Assembly: GCF_003589595.1 (NCBI RefSeq)
Contig: NW_020653851.1
Span: 24,458,326 to 24,522,325, forward strand
DNA from: Hyposmocoma kahamanoa
Taxonomy: Eukaryota; Arthropoda; Insecta; Lepidoptera; Cosmopterigidae
Reading direction: 5' to 3'
Length of the DNA stretch: 64,000 bases
Shown: in pieces, positions 23,611-34,011 of the stretch
How positions within the stretch are numbered: the stretch's first letter is position 1
How the letters are laid out: each line of letters starts with the position of its first letter
Made by a program: the position numbers and the translations under genes
Notes under the pieces: model-generated
What the model saw: the letters and a program-made list of their open reading frames with translations, nothing else
What the model was told of the DNA's origin: nothing
The model's database searches: none

Positions 23611-23705
23611 TGGAGTGGAATGGATGAGACGAAGGAGGTTTGTCAGGTCCATAGTCTCTGCCTACCCCGATGGAAAAAAAGCTTGGTAATATGTATGTAT
23701 GTATA
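23611..23705 (+). repeat. Probable LINE/SINE tail with ATGT repeat
   Basis: GTCTCTGCCTACCCCGATGG followed by an A-run and ATATGTATGTATGTATA resembles a 3' tail I recall as widespread in Lepidoptera. Only this short 3' part is recognisable. Confidence 0.4.
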
Positions 23706-26700
23706 AGTATTTTTATTTACTTGAGTATTAATATAAATAGCAGTTTTTGCGCCCTCAATTAATTATTACCTTTAAGTTCATCCTGTAACCCGGAAGTTGC
23801 CTGGAAAAATCTTAAAATAAAGCAGCCTGTTGTACCCGTCTTTTGGTTTTTTTAATGTATTTTGATCTTGTGTGCAATAAAGAATATTTGTATTGTGTTT
23901 TATAAAAATAACTTTATAAAAAATAGAATGGAAATAGAATATAATACCATGACTTGTATCAGACTTAAATGAGTATTTTTATAGAAAATACGTAAATACA
24001 ATTTTACAAGTGGTTAAATAATAGTACAACTTTGATAAATCAATTTATTTTCATACAGGTAACTAACAATTAAAGGTTTTGAGATAAATAATCACTATTT
24101 AAAGTAATCAGTGTTACCTTTTAAAGTTACCTAAGGAAAGAGGATTAATCCACAGTGAAAAAATGGTTATGATCATACAATCAGTATTTTTATAAATCTC
24201 AGGATCAGGTATACACGAGGGCCATCACCTTCTAACTCAGAGTCCAGTTGACTTCCAAAGTGTACCTCAATCTCATTTATCTCTGCTATGCCTGACGATA
24301 AATATTAAGTGATATGCTTATCACTCTGTCGCGCCATGTCTAAAAAATAAAGAATACTTATTAAAAACAGTACAATAACCTGTTCTATGTATTTAAGTAT
24401 GTATGTATGTGAATAACATGTATACATTCTACCAACCGCTCAGATGCATTTTTACATATACCTTATAAGGAATAACATAAGATATGTGTATACACATTTT
24501 TGAGCGAGGTTAGGTAAGTTGGTAGGTTGTATAAATGTTAGTGCCCTTGAATGTGACTATAACAGCCAATAAGTTGAAATTTTATATAAACTCCATATAA
24601 GTAATAAGGGAAACGGGTACTTCCTATTTGTTCCATGAATCTGTAACGTCACAGAACTGAGGAAACCTTTTATTCCCCGGATGTTCCCGGTGTCCCCGGA
24701 TTAAAGTATTGAAAAAAATTTGTCTTGTCTTTGAAATGAAACTATTTTTCCGGATTTAAATCGCGTATGTTTGTTTTTTGAAACAAACCATATCATTTCC
24801 TATGTGTAACAATCGCGAATATAGAACTTGTCTTGTCTTTTTTATAGAATTTTTAATTAATCGTATCTAAGGAGCGCCTCGACCGCGCGAGGCAACCACA
24901 CTTCATTAGCACCTTCTAATTTCGTTTATTAACGCAGGAGGCGAAAGCGGTTCGTCAGGAGTGTAGCGACAGGTCTACTAGTCTACCTACCCAAGATAGA
25001 CAGTGGTAATTCATAATACCGGTAAATTGTTCTACGGCAAAAACGGTATATAGGAAGTTGCAAACGAACTTACAACTCGCCACGGAAAACCGCCTTTCAC
25101 TAGTTGTACTAAGTCATTGTGGTTTATATTGAAAAGTGGTATTTGTAGAATAGCTTTTTTTCAAGTTTAAGTTAAAAACTTACTACGTGTTTACACACCC
25201 CGTAAGCATGTGCAAACGTTAAACAGTTAGTTAATTTAACGCTCCGTTACCGTCCCTCGGAACTTGCATCCGCCCGCCCTCGCCCCTCGCCCCGCGCCCC
25301 GCACCCGCGCCCGCCGTCGTCCGCGCCGCGGCGCCGCCCGCCGCGTCCTGTTTTATCACATTAGTTAGCGGAAAGTTGCGTTTTAAGCTCGGTTAATTTA
25401 ACCTCCATTTATTTAATTTATTAACTAATTTAATTAAATCACAACGAAACACTTTCGTTGTAATAGGAAATTTTCTTACCTGAAACAAATTTCAAATATT
25501 TCATAAATCTATCACTTGTCCATTTATTCGTTTCGTCCACTCGGCTATCCGTATCCGAGTTTTGTCCACTCGGATATGCGAATTCCTTAACCATTTTTAT
25601 ACATAAAATGCACGAGATAATTACACACATTATGCATATGAGCGTAATGAGCTCATGGCGAAGGTCTTTTCTTGTGGAAGAAGTTCGTGAGGCGAGGAGA
25701 TAGCACCCGGCAAATTGCCCACATGTGCTCAGATGTTTGCACGCAATTATTACCCTCGTTTGGAGTCTAATTAGAGTGCGTGGATTCTGCCGAATAGCGA
25801 CTTAGTGACGTTCCAAAGATGCCCAGATTCGCCCAAGGACACGTACTTGTCACTTAGTAAACTATTCACATAATAATATATTATGACCGTTGTATTCTTT
25901 TCAAGGTACATACATACACATCGTTGTCTTACTTCCTCAAACTCATATCTTAAAGCACATAGTTACTGAAATGCAAAAAATGGATCGTATACAAAAACTG
26001 GATATGTGTATACGAATTTCGCAGGCAGATTTCACATCACATTTCCTTCATATTCACACACTGGATTTTTCCTATTCTTAAAGTAATGCATCCGAATTAA
26101 CCCCCTCGATAAGAAATCTAAAATAAATAGAAAGTTTTGCCATCTCCTAATTAATCACTCTTTTTAAGATACGAATTGGAGAAAGTAAGGCATTGATATA
26201 TCGATCTATGTTTAATTCACTGTAGTCGTCAGAGTCGTGAGAAAAAAGTCACCATTGCCTAACGTATTGGAAATCAGAAATGTAAAACTTTTCCAATAGT
26301 AACCCATGAATGACAACGCAATAACGAGATGAGACGAGTGAAAGGCGAATGATCGGGATAATTGCCGGTTGAAGTGCGCGAGCGCGGCTCCGCGACTCCC
26401 AAAGGCTAATGAAAGGGCTATCTTATCTGCGGCGTTTTTAACCTCAACTCCAGCGCCAGTTGGCTCGGCGAGTTTGTAACTGTCATGGACTCAATCCTCT
26501 TCACTAACGCTCATTTAAATTAAGATCGTTTTTTTTATAATTACTAATTTTCGGGTGTGCAACTAATTTACAAGATTGTATAATATACACGGTGACAGGT
26601 TGAACGAGATAAATATTTAAGAGGCGAATGAGTAGCTAATATCCATACGAATGACGTTACTGACCAAGACTTCACGAACCGTACAATTGGTGCACACAAT

Positions 26701-26754
26701 GTCAATTAGCGTCTCTGAGATTCGCAGTGAAGTGAGTAGGTTCAGATACAACTT
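23706..26754. other. No gene; strong GC-rich patch at 25.27-25.35 kb
   Basis: Mostly AT-rich DNA. About 25265-25350 is an isolated, very GC-rich CpG patch. About 23860-23890 (GTGCAATAAAGAATATTTG) looks like a polyadenylation-type 3' end, but no gene is attached to it. Confidence 0.4.
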
Positions 26755-27267
26755 ACCTCAAATCCACACAACGCAGAAATTGATCCAACTTCATGGTCTC
26801 ACCGTCTCTTTATTGTAGCATATTAACATTAAAATCGCCCATAAGGATTAAATAATCAAAGTGGGAAAACCTGGAGACTGAGTCAGTGATGGCCTATGAA
26901 TGTATCCACATTCAACCACTGTGGAGCATCATCACTAAGGAGTATCCATTAGTTTTAGTAGTCAGCTATATCTGCTCTAGAGAATCTTTGGGATTTTAAG
27001 GTAACTAACGCGATCATCATCCTTTACATAAAACCCCACTCGCCCACCACGTCCACCTCGCATATGCTGCGGACACGGTGCACAACGTAGTCGATAGCCC
27101 GGCGGCGCAGGCGCACACGCCTCCTGCCCAGTCTCCAGGCATGTCTCATTACTAGCGACTATATCGGCATCGAAACGATCCATTGTAACAAGAAAATCGT
27201 CTTGCCCAGTATTAAGGGAGCCTGCATTATACAATCCCAACCCAATGAATTTATTTTTAGGAGCCAT
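26755..27267 (-). pseudogene. LINE apurinic-type endonuclease fragment
   Basis: Reading down from 27267, the protein starts GLGLYNAGSLNTGQDDF, then DRFDADIVASNETCLETG and a Gly/Arg-rich GGRGGRVGFYVKDD. This matches the N-terminal half of the endonuclease/exonuclease/phosphatase domain of Jockey-type non-LTR ORF2 proteins. The frame ends near 26977. A second frame supplies the conserved GDFNVNM box at about 26819-26842, so at least one frameshift separates them. A further in-frame stop follows GDFN. No RT domain follows. The fragment is inactive and isolated. Confidence 0.75.
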
Positions 27268-27500
27268 TGATTACATTTTAAATAGGTAAGCAATAACATG
27301 AACTCTGTTACACATATAAAGTAAAATGTATATAAGTAACGTTTGTATAGACTGTACAATATGTTAACTTTAGTAAAGATTAAATGGGTAACAATATGTT
27401 GTGTAAAAATATTGCAGATAAAAACTAAAAATATAAGATTATTGAGTGTTAATAAAATGCAAGTATATAAATAAATGTAGATTGCATGTATATAAATAAG

Positions 27501-27777
27501 TGCTGCAGCCGTGGCAGCCTTATGGTCTGGCCTACCGCCTCTCAGGCACAGGTTGTGGGTTTGAATCCGAGTTTTTCGGAATTTATGTGCGAAACGTAAT
27601 TTGAAACTTACCATGAGCTTTTCGGTGAAGGAAAACATCGTGATGAGACCTGCGCGTCGAAGAAGGTTCACTACTCTCGGACAACATGTAAAATCCCCAA
27701 CCCGCATTTGCCTAAACCCTCGTCTGAGAGGAGAGCCGTGCCCAGCAGTGGGACGTATAAATAGGTTGATGATGAAT
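27501..27777 (+). repeat. tRNA-headed SINE with RTE-type tail
   Basis: The head has a pol III-like box B (GTTGTGGGTTTGAATCC). The body includes GGTGAAGGAAAACATCGTGA and CCCAGCAGTGGGACGTATAA. The end is GGTTGATGATGA, the tail type of many lepidopteran RTE-mobilised repeats. Shorter, decayed relatives lie at 37.8, 40.6 and 46.1 kb. Confidence 0.75.
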
Positions 27778-28018
27778 GTTTCCGATAGTCATAAAGGAGC
27801 AATGTATGTGTATATATGATAAGATTTCTATTCTTATCAAAAATTGCCATTCAAAAGGTTTACAACTATCGTGAAACATATTTATTCAGAAGTTTCAACT
27901 TAGTACTAGTTCTGCGCACTTGGATGAGCAAAATCCATAGAGTGATCCATTTAGTTCGTTCAGGTTGCTTCTGTGGTCGTTTGAAATAAATATTTACAGT
28001 ATTTATTTCCAAAGAAAG

Positions 28019-28225
28019 TGCCTCCGTGACCGAACGGTTACCATGCCGGACTGCCACGCAGAGGTCCCAGGTTCGATTCCCGGGCCGGGAGAAATATTTG
28101 TATGTCCTACATTTATTTGTCTCGTGAGTTTCGGTGTAATTTTGTGTGTGTCCATGGCACCCGCGACACAGGTTTCCCTAGTGCGGGGCTATGTTGAATG
28201 TGTGCATTATTATTATTATGTTTAT
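28019..28225 (+). repeat. tRNA-derived SINE, family 1, copy 2
   Basis: GCCTCCGTGACCGAACGGTT, box B GGTTCGATTCC, the CCCGCGACACAGGTTTCCC body and an ATT-rich tail correspond closely to the copies at 3.4 and 55.2 kb, with a small deletion near 28140. Confidence 0.88.
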
Positions 28226-28636
28226 TTTAAACTCTATTATTATTATCGTATTTATTTTAAACTCTCGCCTCTCCCAAGGCCTAAAAGATTAATTTTGAAT
28301 TTTTAAATGGGAGAGGCGGTATTTCCCGGCAATGGCACAGTCGGCCGGGGTCAGGGACTCAGGTCCAAGAATCGGCGAACAATACGTGCCGTATCGAGCA
28401 GGACCGCCTTCTGCATTTGTGCTGGAAGCGACACGCCACAGAAAACCAACCGCCTCAAGCTGTTAGAAAGGCTGACTGGAATTAACCCATTTGCGGACAA
28501 AACAATTGGGATTATTTCAGTGGAGGCCACATCCCACATGTCGGTGATCTCGTGCGCCAGGTCGAGATACTTCCGGCGTTTCTCGGTTTCAGCTTTCACG
28601 AGACCCTCGTCATGCGGGATGGTGACGTCCACAAAT
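28226..28636 (-). pseudogene. R4/Dong-like LINE C-terminal tail
   Basis: Read from 28632 downward, the protein has DVTIPHDEGLVKAETEK, then KYLDLAHEITDMWDV, a Pro-Ile-Val / Asn-Gly-Leu segment and QMQKAVLLDTARIVRRFL, ending at 28351. I recognise this as the C-terminal region of lepidopteran non-LTR proteins with a restriction-like endonuclease, probably near the R4/Dong group. The DVTIP part would belong to the nuclease fold. It is cut at its N-terminal side exactly where a TAA/TTA repeat begins. About 120 bp of 3' UTR follows before SINE family 1. R4 versus another group is uncertain. Confidence 0.55.
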
Positions 28637-28674
28637 AATAATAATAATAATAATTATTATTATTATTATTATTG
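28633..28674. repeat. (AAT)n-(ATT)n palindromic microsatellite
   Basis: About six AAT units switch directly into about seven ATT units, so the tract is self-complementary. It forms the exact 5' edge of the R4/Dong-like fragment. Confidence 0.9.
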
Positions 28675-28931
28675 AAGAACCCCAGTCTTACCCACACTTA
28701 TCAGTGGAATCTGACTATGAATGAGTATTGATGATTTCAAGTGTAGGTTAGTTATAAACGAAATAATAACACTTAGAAATCACGTGGTGCCCAACAATTC
28801 CAACACAGCGCAGACTAACTTCTGTTTTGATTGCAGTTAGATGTCGTGTTTTGAATTATTAGCTATTCTGGGTTAAGCTTTCATAAACTCTTACCTCTTG
28901 TCTGTTTAATCAACTGTAATCAAAATTACCT

Positions 28932-29165
28932 CGGCGGCTGAACGGTTTGCACTGTGGGTGCTGGATGCGGAGGTCCCGGCTTCGATTCCCGGTTGGACCA
29001 ATTTAGGAAAGCAACTTTTCTAAATTGGTTCTGTACATGTGGTGTTCTGGTAAGTGCCCCAGAAGGAATCCGTTACTCTGGTACTATAAAATACAGGGAA
29101 TACCCTAGTTTGCGTGGTGCGGTTGTCTGCCGTCTGGTAAAAACAAGAATTGTTTAACGGTATGT
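28932..29165 (+). repeat. tRNA-derived SINE, family 2, copy 1
   Basis: The head has CTCGGCGGCTGAACGG (box A-like) and GGCTTCGATTCCCGG (box B-like). Next comes a self-complementary ACCAATTTAG ... CTAAATTGGT stem, then a body (GTTCTGGTAAGTGCCCCAGA) shared with the minus-strand copy at 38.5 kb. Confidence 0.7.
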
Positions 29166-29205
29166 ATTTTTATTAGTATGTATGCTTAATCAATTGAGTG
29201 ACTTA

Positions 29206-30184
29206 GATAGATAGATAAAACGTTTATTCAGCACAAATACAAACAGAAACAAAACATTTACAATCACTTCACAGAGTATAACATAAAACACATAGAATAG
29301 TCATCACTAATTTTATACACATTTATATAAAACAAATACTGTGAGAAAAACAAACAAATACTTTAAGAACTGATAAAATTTTAACCTACGATTACCTATG
29401 ACTACAGTTTGTGCTGAAATGGCCCTGACTCAGCATAAATACTGTGGACCGGGAGAAGTCAAACAGTGCTGGTTTTCTGCCAGTGCCATTTGGTGAGCGA
29501 TCGCAGCCCAATAAGCCATGCCACCAAAGTACTTCACACGCAAATGTATATACCTAACTCTAAATACTATATATATCTCAAGTAAAAGTGTAAAATGTAA
29601 AGCAAATAATGTAAATAATGTAAGTAATGAAGGTAAGCAATATAAATAATAAATGTAAGTTTACAAACATAACATTAAATTATAACAATAGCCACCAAAT
29701 ATGAATATATATATATAGGTACGGAAATTCAGATTTACAATATCAAACCCATCCATTAAAGAAATAAATATCTATGTAGCGAGACACATCTGCTCTGACA
29801 AAACATGTTTTTTGTATTCACGCTTAAACCGTTTTTTATTATTGATGTCACGCCATGGAGGAGGAATATCATTCCAGCACTGACTGGCGCGATACCTGAA
29901 ACCGCCGCGAAAAGCAGTCGTTCTGTGTTTTGGGATGTTATAGACACTTTTAGAAACTAAACGTTGTGACCAATTAATTTTGTGGTATAGATAATCAGAT
30001 TCCCGAGTTTTAACTATATCAAACATTAGGCAGGCCAAATATAGCTTCTGACGGGCCTCCATTTTCAGAATGCCGAATTTGTTTAGATAGGGCGTGATAT
30101 GTGTGCGAGGAGGAATTCGAAAACAATAGCGAGCACAAGAATTTTGCACTCGCTGAATCAGGTTTTTCGCGCTCTTTTTGAGAC
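29206..30184 (-). mobile_element. 5'-truncated non-LTR retrotransposon
   Basis: The element is read from 30184 down to an AGAT-repeat tail at 29206-29220, so about 980 bp remains of what would be several kb. The coding remnant is 29772-30184; the rest is 3' UTR. The UTR segment at about 29415-29500 shares TCAGCATAAAT and a TTCTGCCAG-containing block with the minus-oriented 3' end at 56.0-56.35 kb, so both belong to one family. Confidence 0.75.
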
Positions 30185-30197
30185 GTGGTTGTCTCAA
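29772..30197 (-). pseudogene. RT C-terminal domain of truncated LINE
   Basis: The 141-codon frame starts MRQPRLKKSAKNLIQRVQ and continues with NSCARYCFRIP, HITPYLNKFGILKM, YLYHKI and a terminal KRFKREYKKHVL. This matches the region after the RT thumb in Jockey/CR1-group ORF2 proteins. The LINE at 57.8-58.4 kb has the parallel QNACVRFCFFIP ... YLNKSNILK. No catalytic residues are included. The codons before about 30184 come from the loop and the inverted arm of a hairpin (30157-30218), so the first residues are not native sequence. Confidence 0.75.
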
Positions 30198-30218
30198 AAA
30201 GAGCGCGAAAAACCTGAT
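30157..30218. repeat. Perfect 28-bp-arm hairpin at a LINE 5' truncation point
   Basis: Positions 30157-30184 and the reverse complement of 30191-30218 are identical, with a GTGGTT loop. The left arm is native LINE coding sequence and the right arm is its inverted copy, exactly at the point where LINE homology stops. Confidence 0.95.
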
Positions 30219-30255
30219 ATATACCGTGATGCAATAGTTCAGCCTAGATAATATT

Positions 30256-31538
30256 GGGGTTAAAGTATGAAATTGCCGTTTTATTGCAATAGGTTCTTTG
30301 AATTTTCATAGAATCTTCATGGTTTGAGGTTTTCGAATGAAACTTTTTGCAAATGGTTTCTGTGATTTTTTTTTTTTTTTTAAATTTGAAACATTTGAAT
30401 ATCGACTTTCAATTGTTTTTGTTATTCAATTTAGACAAGAAAGATGGATACTGCGAAAATTCGAGTGATTTTTGAATACGAGTTCCGACGCGGAACTAAC
30501 GCGGCAGAAACAGCCCGCAATATCAATGCTGCGTTTGGAGAGGGGTCTACTAATGAACGCACCGTGCGATTTTGGTTTAAACGCTTTCGTGATGGAAATT
30601 TCGACTTAAAGAACGAGTCACGAGGAAGACCGCCCACACAGGTGAATAACGATGAATTAAGAGAGATAGTGGAAGCCGATCCTAGTCAAACTACCCAGGA
30701 ATTAGCGGCATGGTTTAACGTTACCTTACCCACAATATTGACTCACTTGCGTCAAATCAATAAAATAAAAAAATACGAAAAATGGGTGCCTCATGATTTG
30801 ACTGATCTGCAGAAAGAAACGCGTGTTGAAACTTGTGTTGCCTTGTTGAACCGGTACAGAAATGAAGGAATATTGGATCGAATTGTAACATGTGATGAAA
30901 AGTGGATTCTTTATGATAACCGGAAAAGAAAAATGCAATGGCTGACCCCAGGTCAAATGCCACAATAGTGTCCTAAAGCAAAACTTACCAATAAAAAGGT
31001 AATGGTAACTGTTTGGTGGTCTCAGCATGGTGTTATTCACTATAGTTTTCTCCGATCTGGTCAAGCAATAACGGCAGATGTCTATTGTGCCGAACTCCGA
31101 ACCATGTTGACAAAACTAGCAGTAAAACAGCCCCGACTCATGAATCGATCTTCACCATTATTGCTCCACGACAACGCGAGACCTCACACAGCACGAGAAA
31201 CCATTTTGACCCTTCAGGAACTGCAGTTAGAAACCATTCGTCATCCTCCGTATTCACCAGACCTTGCTCCAACGGACTACCATTTTTTTCGTGATTTGGA
31301 CAATTATCTACGTGACAAGAAGTTTTCTTCCCAGGAGGCAGTACAAAATGCTTTCACACAGTTTGTGCAGTCTAGATCGTCGGAGTTCTATCGCAAAGGC
31401 ATTAATAACCTTCCGATTAGATGGCAGCAATGTATAGATAATAATGGCAACTATTTTGATTAAATAAATTTGTTAACAATTTAAAAAATAAACAATTTAG
31501 ATTTTCAGTACAAATCGGCAATTTCATACTTTAACCCC
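30256..31538 (+). mobile_element. mariner element, almost complete
   Basis: Inverted ends of at least 23 bp begin GGGGTTAAAGTATGAAATTG at 30256 and end as the reverse complement at 31538. A TA follows the right end (31539-31540). On the left, TA lies at 30252-30253 with two extra T before the GGGG. The 1.28-kb length is typical for mariner. A T-rich run at 30368-30381 lies in the 5' UTR. Confidence 0.9.
30444..31463 (+). pseudogene. mariner transposase with a single in-frame stop
   Basis: This is a DD34D transposase that would excise and paste mariner DNA at TA sites in the nucleus. One frame of 339 codons runs from ATG 30444 to the stop at 31461-31463, close to the usual ~345 residues, interrupted only by TAG at 30966-30968 (codon 175). 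The N-terminal ~110 residues are the paired helix-turn-helix DNA-binding part, with the WVPHDLTDLQK linker motif near residue 114. The catalytic triad is intact: D151 (TCDEKW), D243 (LLHDNARPH) and D278 (YSPDLAPTDYHFF), with 34 residues between the last two. With one nonsense change and recognisable ends, this is a young but probably inactive copy. A sequencing error or readthrough cannot be excluded. Confidence 0.9.
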
Positions 31539-31540
31539 TA

Positions 31541-33959
31541 TTACCAGTGCCTCACAAAGCCTGAACTCTAAGACCCTGGCTGATATAAGATCCAAAATTG
31601 TACAGAACTTTGAGGCGATTTGAGGTAATTAATTAACCTACGATATAAAGACATTCCGAATTTTAAACCTGTCGTCCACATGCCGCCGGCCGCGGAGCGC
31701 TGACGCAGCGAATGAATCTTGTCGACACGCGAACGCGAATCTCGCTTGCAGCCGCGCTCGCACTACGTGAGCTGAAGTTTTTCTATTGCTGCACGATATA
31801 ACGACGATGTTGATTTAAAGTATTTATTTATTTAAAATAATTTCTCACTCACATGCTAACACACACTTTTAACTTTAGTTTTTCGAATGTGATTTTTGAT
31901 GGGGGTCAAATTTCCAACAGAGAAAGATTATTTCATATGCTTATATCAGAGTTTGCTGTTCGTACGTACCGGTTTTGACCAAGTCACTGTGGTAAATGTG
32001 AGAGGCCCGGCGGCCTTGATGCCTTATCTAAAAAGGCGATGGGTGATGACTCGCAAGCGACCCGCGGCCGCACCGGCTGCCGCAGCCGCAGCGCGGAATA
32101 AAAAACACACATACTCACTGCGGGTGGAAAAAAAACCTATGGCCTTAATGTCCGGAATCTGCGGAAAAAGTATCAATTTGACTTAAAGAGATCACACCCC
32201 ACATAATTTAATAAAGTGTAACCTATGCCGCACACCGCGAAGCTAGACTCCGATTTTTTACGTTGTCAATCCACTGGAAAATTTAAACTAAACAGGAATA
32301 CCGAAATCACCAAAAAAGTGCGGGCAGTGCGCTCGGCCAAGTCTTTTAATGCGATTAATTATTGTCGTAGATTTTATTGAATGGACTACATTCGCTGTCA
32401 CTCCATTTAAATTTGATTACGTCTCATTTCCTGTGATTACTGAGCAGTAACATGATACTAGGTGATTTTGTATTTATTCTATTGGTGCATTTATTTCGAT
32501 TACATTTTAACAAATAAAGTGTGAAATGTTGTCTATTTATTTTCAATACAATGATGTTATCCTTTTTAAGAAGAAATGTTGTAACGACCAAAATAAATTG
32601 AACGATAATTTGAAACCGGAAGTTACGTTTGCGGTAATACTTGTTGTAATTGTCTACTTCATAAATTGGTGCGAAATAGCGGAAATTTTCTGAATAACGA
32701 CAACTGCGCAAAATTGGGAGCATGCCTGCATCGCGGCGGCGCACCATGGGAAATGGTAGAACAACAGCGTATCAAAAATGGTTTTGACCAATGTCTTAGT
32801 TGTGATACACATTTAATTTTATTTGACAGCTTAGATGTCATACTTTATCATACTGAAGGTTTTTTAAGTTATATAGGTATGTTAATTTAATAAAAATACA
32901 TTCAAAATGTCCTTTCCATACTCATATCGTTGTGCCGTATAATTTTGGAACTTTCGACATCGCAATTCGTGTTGATTTTGTTAGATAAGCTATGTGTTAT
33001 TATATATTTCTATAAAGCACATCTAACGTAAATTTCAATAATATTTGTTATTTTTCATATTTGTTGTGTAATGTAATGAAAATAAATCATAATAAAATAT
33101 GGGGACATAAACCTATCTTTATCAAATTCATCAAAGGTTTTGACTGTTAGCGAAGCTTGCCGAAGCTTCGAATTTTGTATTATTTCATAGCGTAGATATT
33201 CATTATCAAAATTTTATAAAAATCAGTTGTTGATTTTTGCAGCTTCTAAAGATATGAAAGAAATCATAACAAATGTCCTACCGCAGAAAAATACCCATGC
33301 AACGCGATGAGATAATATTGTACATTCGGTTGCATTTATCTTATTTATCAATATTATTCACACTGCGCCATTACTATATAATGCTCTGATACATTAATTT
33401 CATAAGTTTATTAATACAAGCAGTCGTTCGTTACTTTTCTAACTCCTTTGAAAAAGAATTCTTTCAAATTTCAGAAGATAACTAATGCTTTCCTACATTG
33501 AAGGTGGAAGAAATGAATCGGCTCTAGAAACATTTTTTGAGATTGTTATGAAGTTTCGGAGGATAATTTACGTTTGATAAGTAGTGATTAAAAAAAATCT
33601 GTATAACAGTCGATGGAAGTCTTTTTGAGGGTTAACAGTGATTGGTTGGGTCAAGAGTTTTCTGTTACTTTGTCAACGACCATCTTCCTACCACCGTATT
33701 ACAAAGTACAAAAAAGTAAATAGAACTGTTACCCACCTACTTCAGCTAATGAAATTACAAACATATGAGCATAAATGTTATCGCTACAGGATTTATTAGA
33801 TTTTGCTTATACAACATTTCTATTCCACCATCGTACAACCTTTCGTTTCAAAAATGGTCAGCTACGAGTGACGACAATAAACGAATGAAACAAGAGAACA
33901 AAAAATTAAGATTACACCACGCAAGAAAGTGCTCAAGAACTGCTGCAAATGTAATTTAA
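31541..33959. other. No gene recognised
   Basis: Short frames only, none with a recognisable motif. A GC-rich patch is near 31680-31760, and an Ala-rich stretch at 32060-32096 reflects GC-rich trinucleotides. Confidence 0.45.
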
Positions 33960-34011
33960 TTTGAAGATGTAATTCACACGTTAAAAGTAACGTGTGAATT
34001 ACATCTTCAAA
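33960..34011. repeat. Perfect 24-bp-arm hairpin
   Basis: TTTGAAGATGTAATTCACAC plus CGTTA (33960-33983) is exactly inverted at 33988-34011, with AAAG between. No adjacent gene or transposon explains it. Confidence 0.95.

Noticed and set aside
27159..27707. 182-codon minus-strand open frame
   Set aside because: It runs antisense through a SINE and across AT-rich DNA, with no motif.
28307..28675. 122-codon plus-strand open frame ending in poly-Asn/Tyr
   Set aside because: It is antisense to the R4/Dong-like fragment and ends in the AAT/ATT microsatellite.
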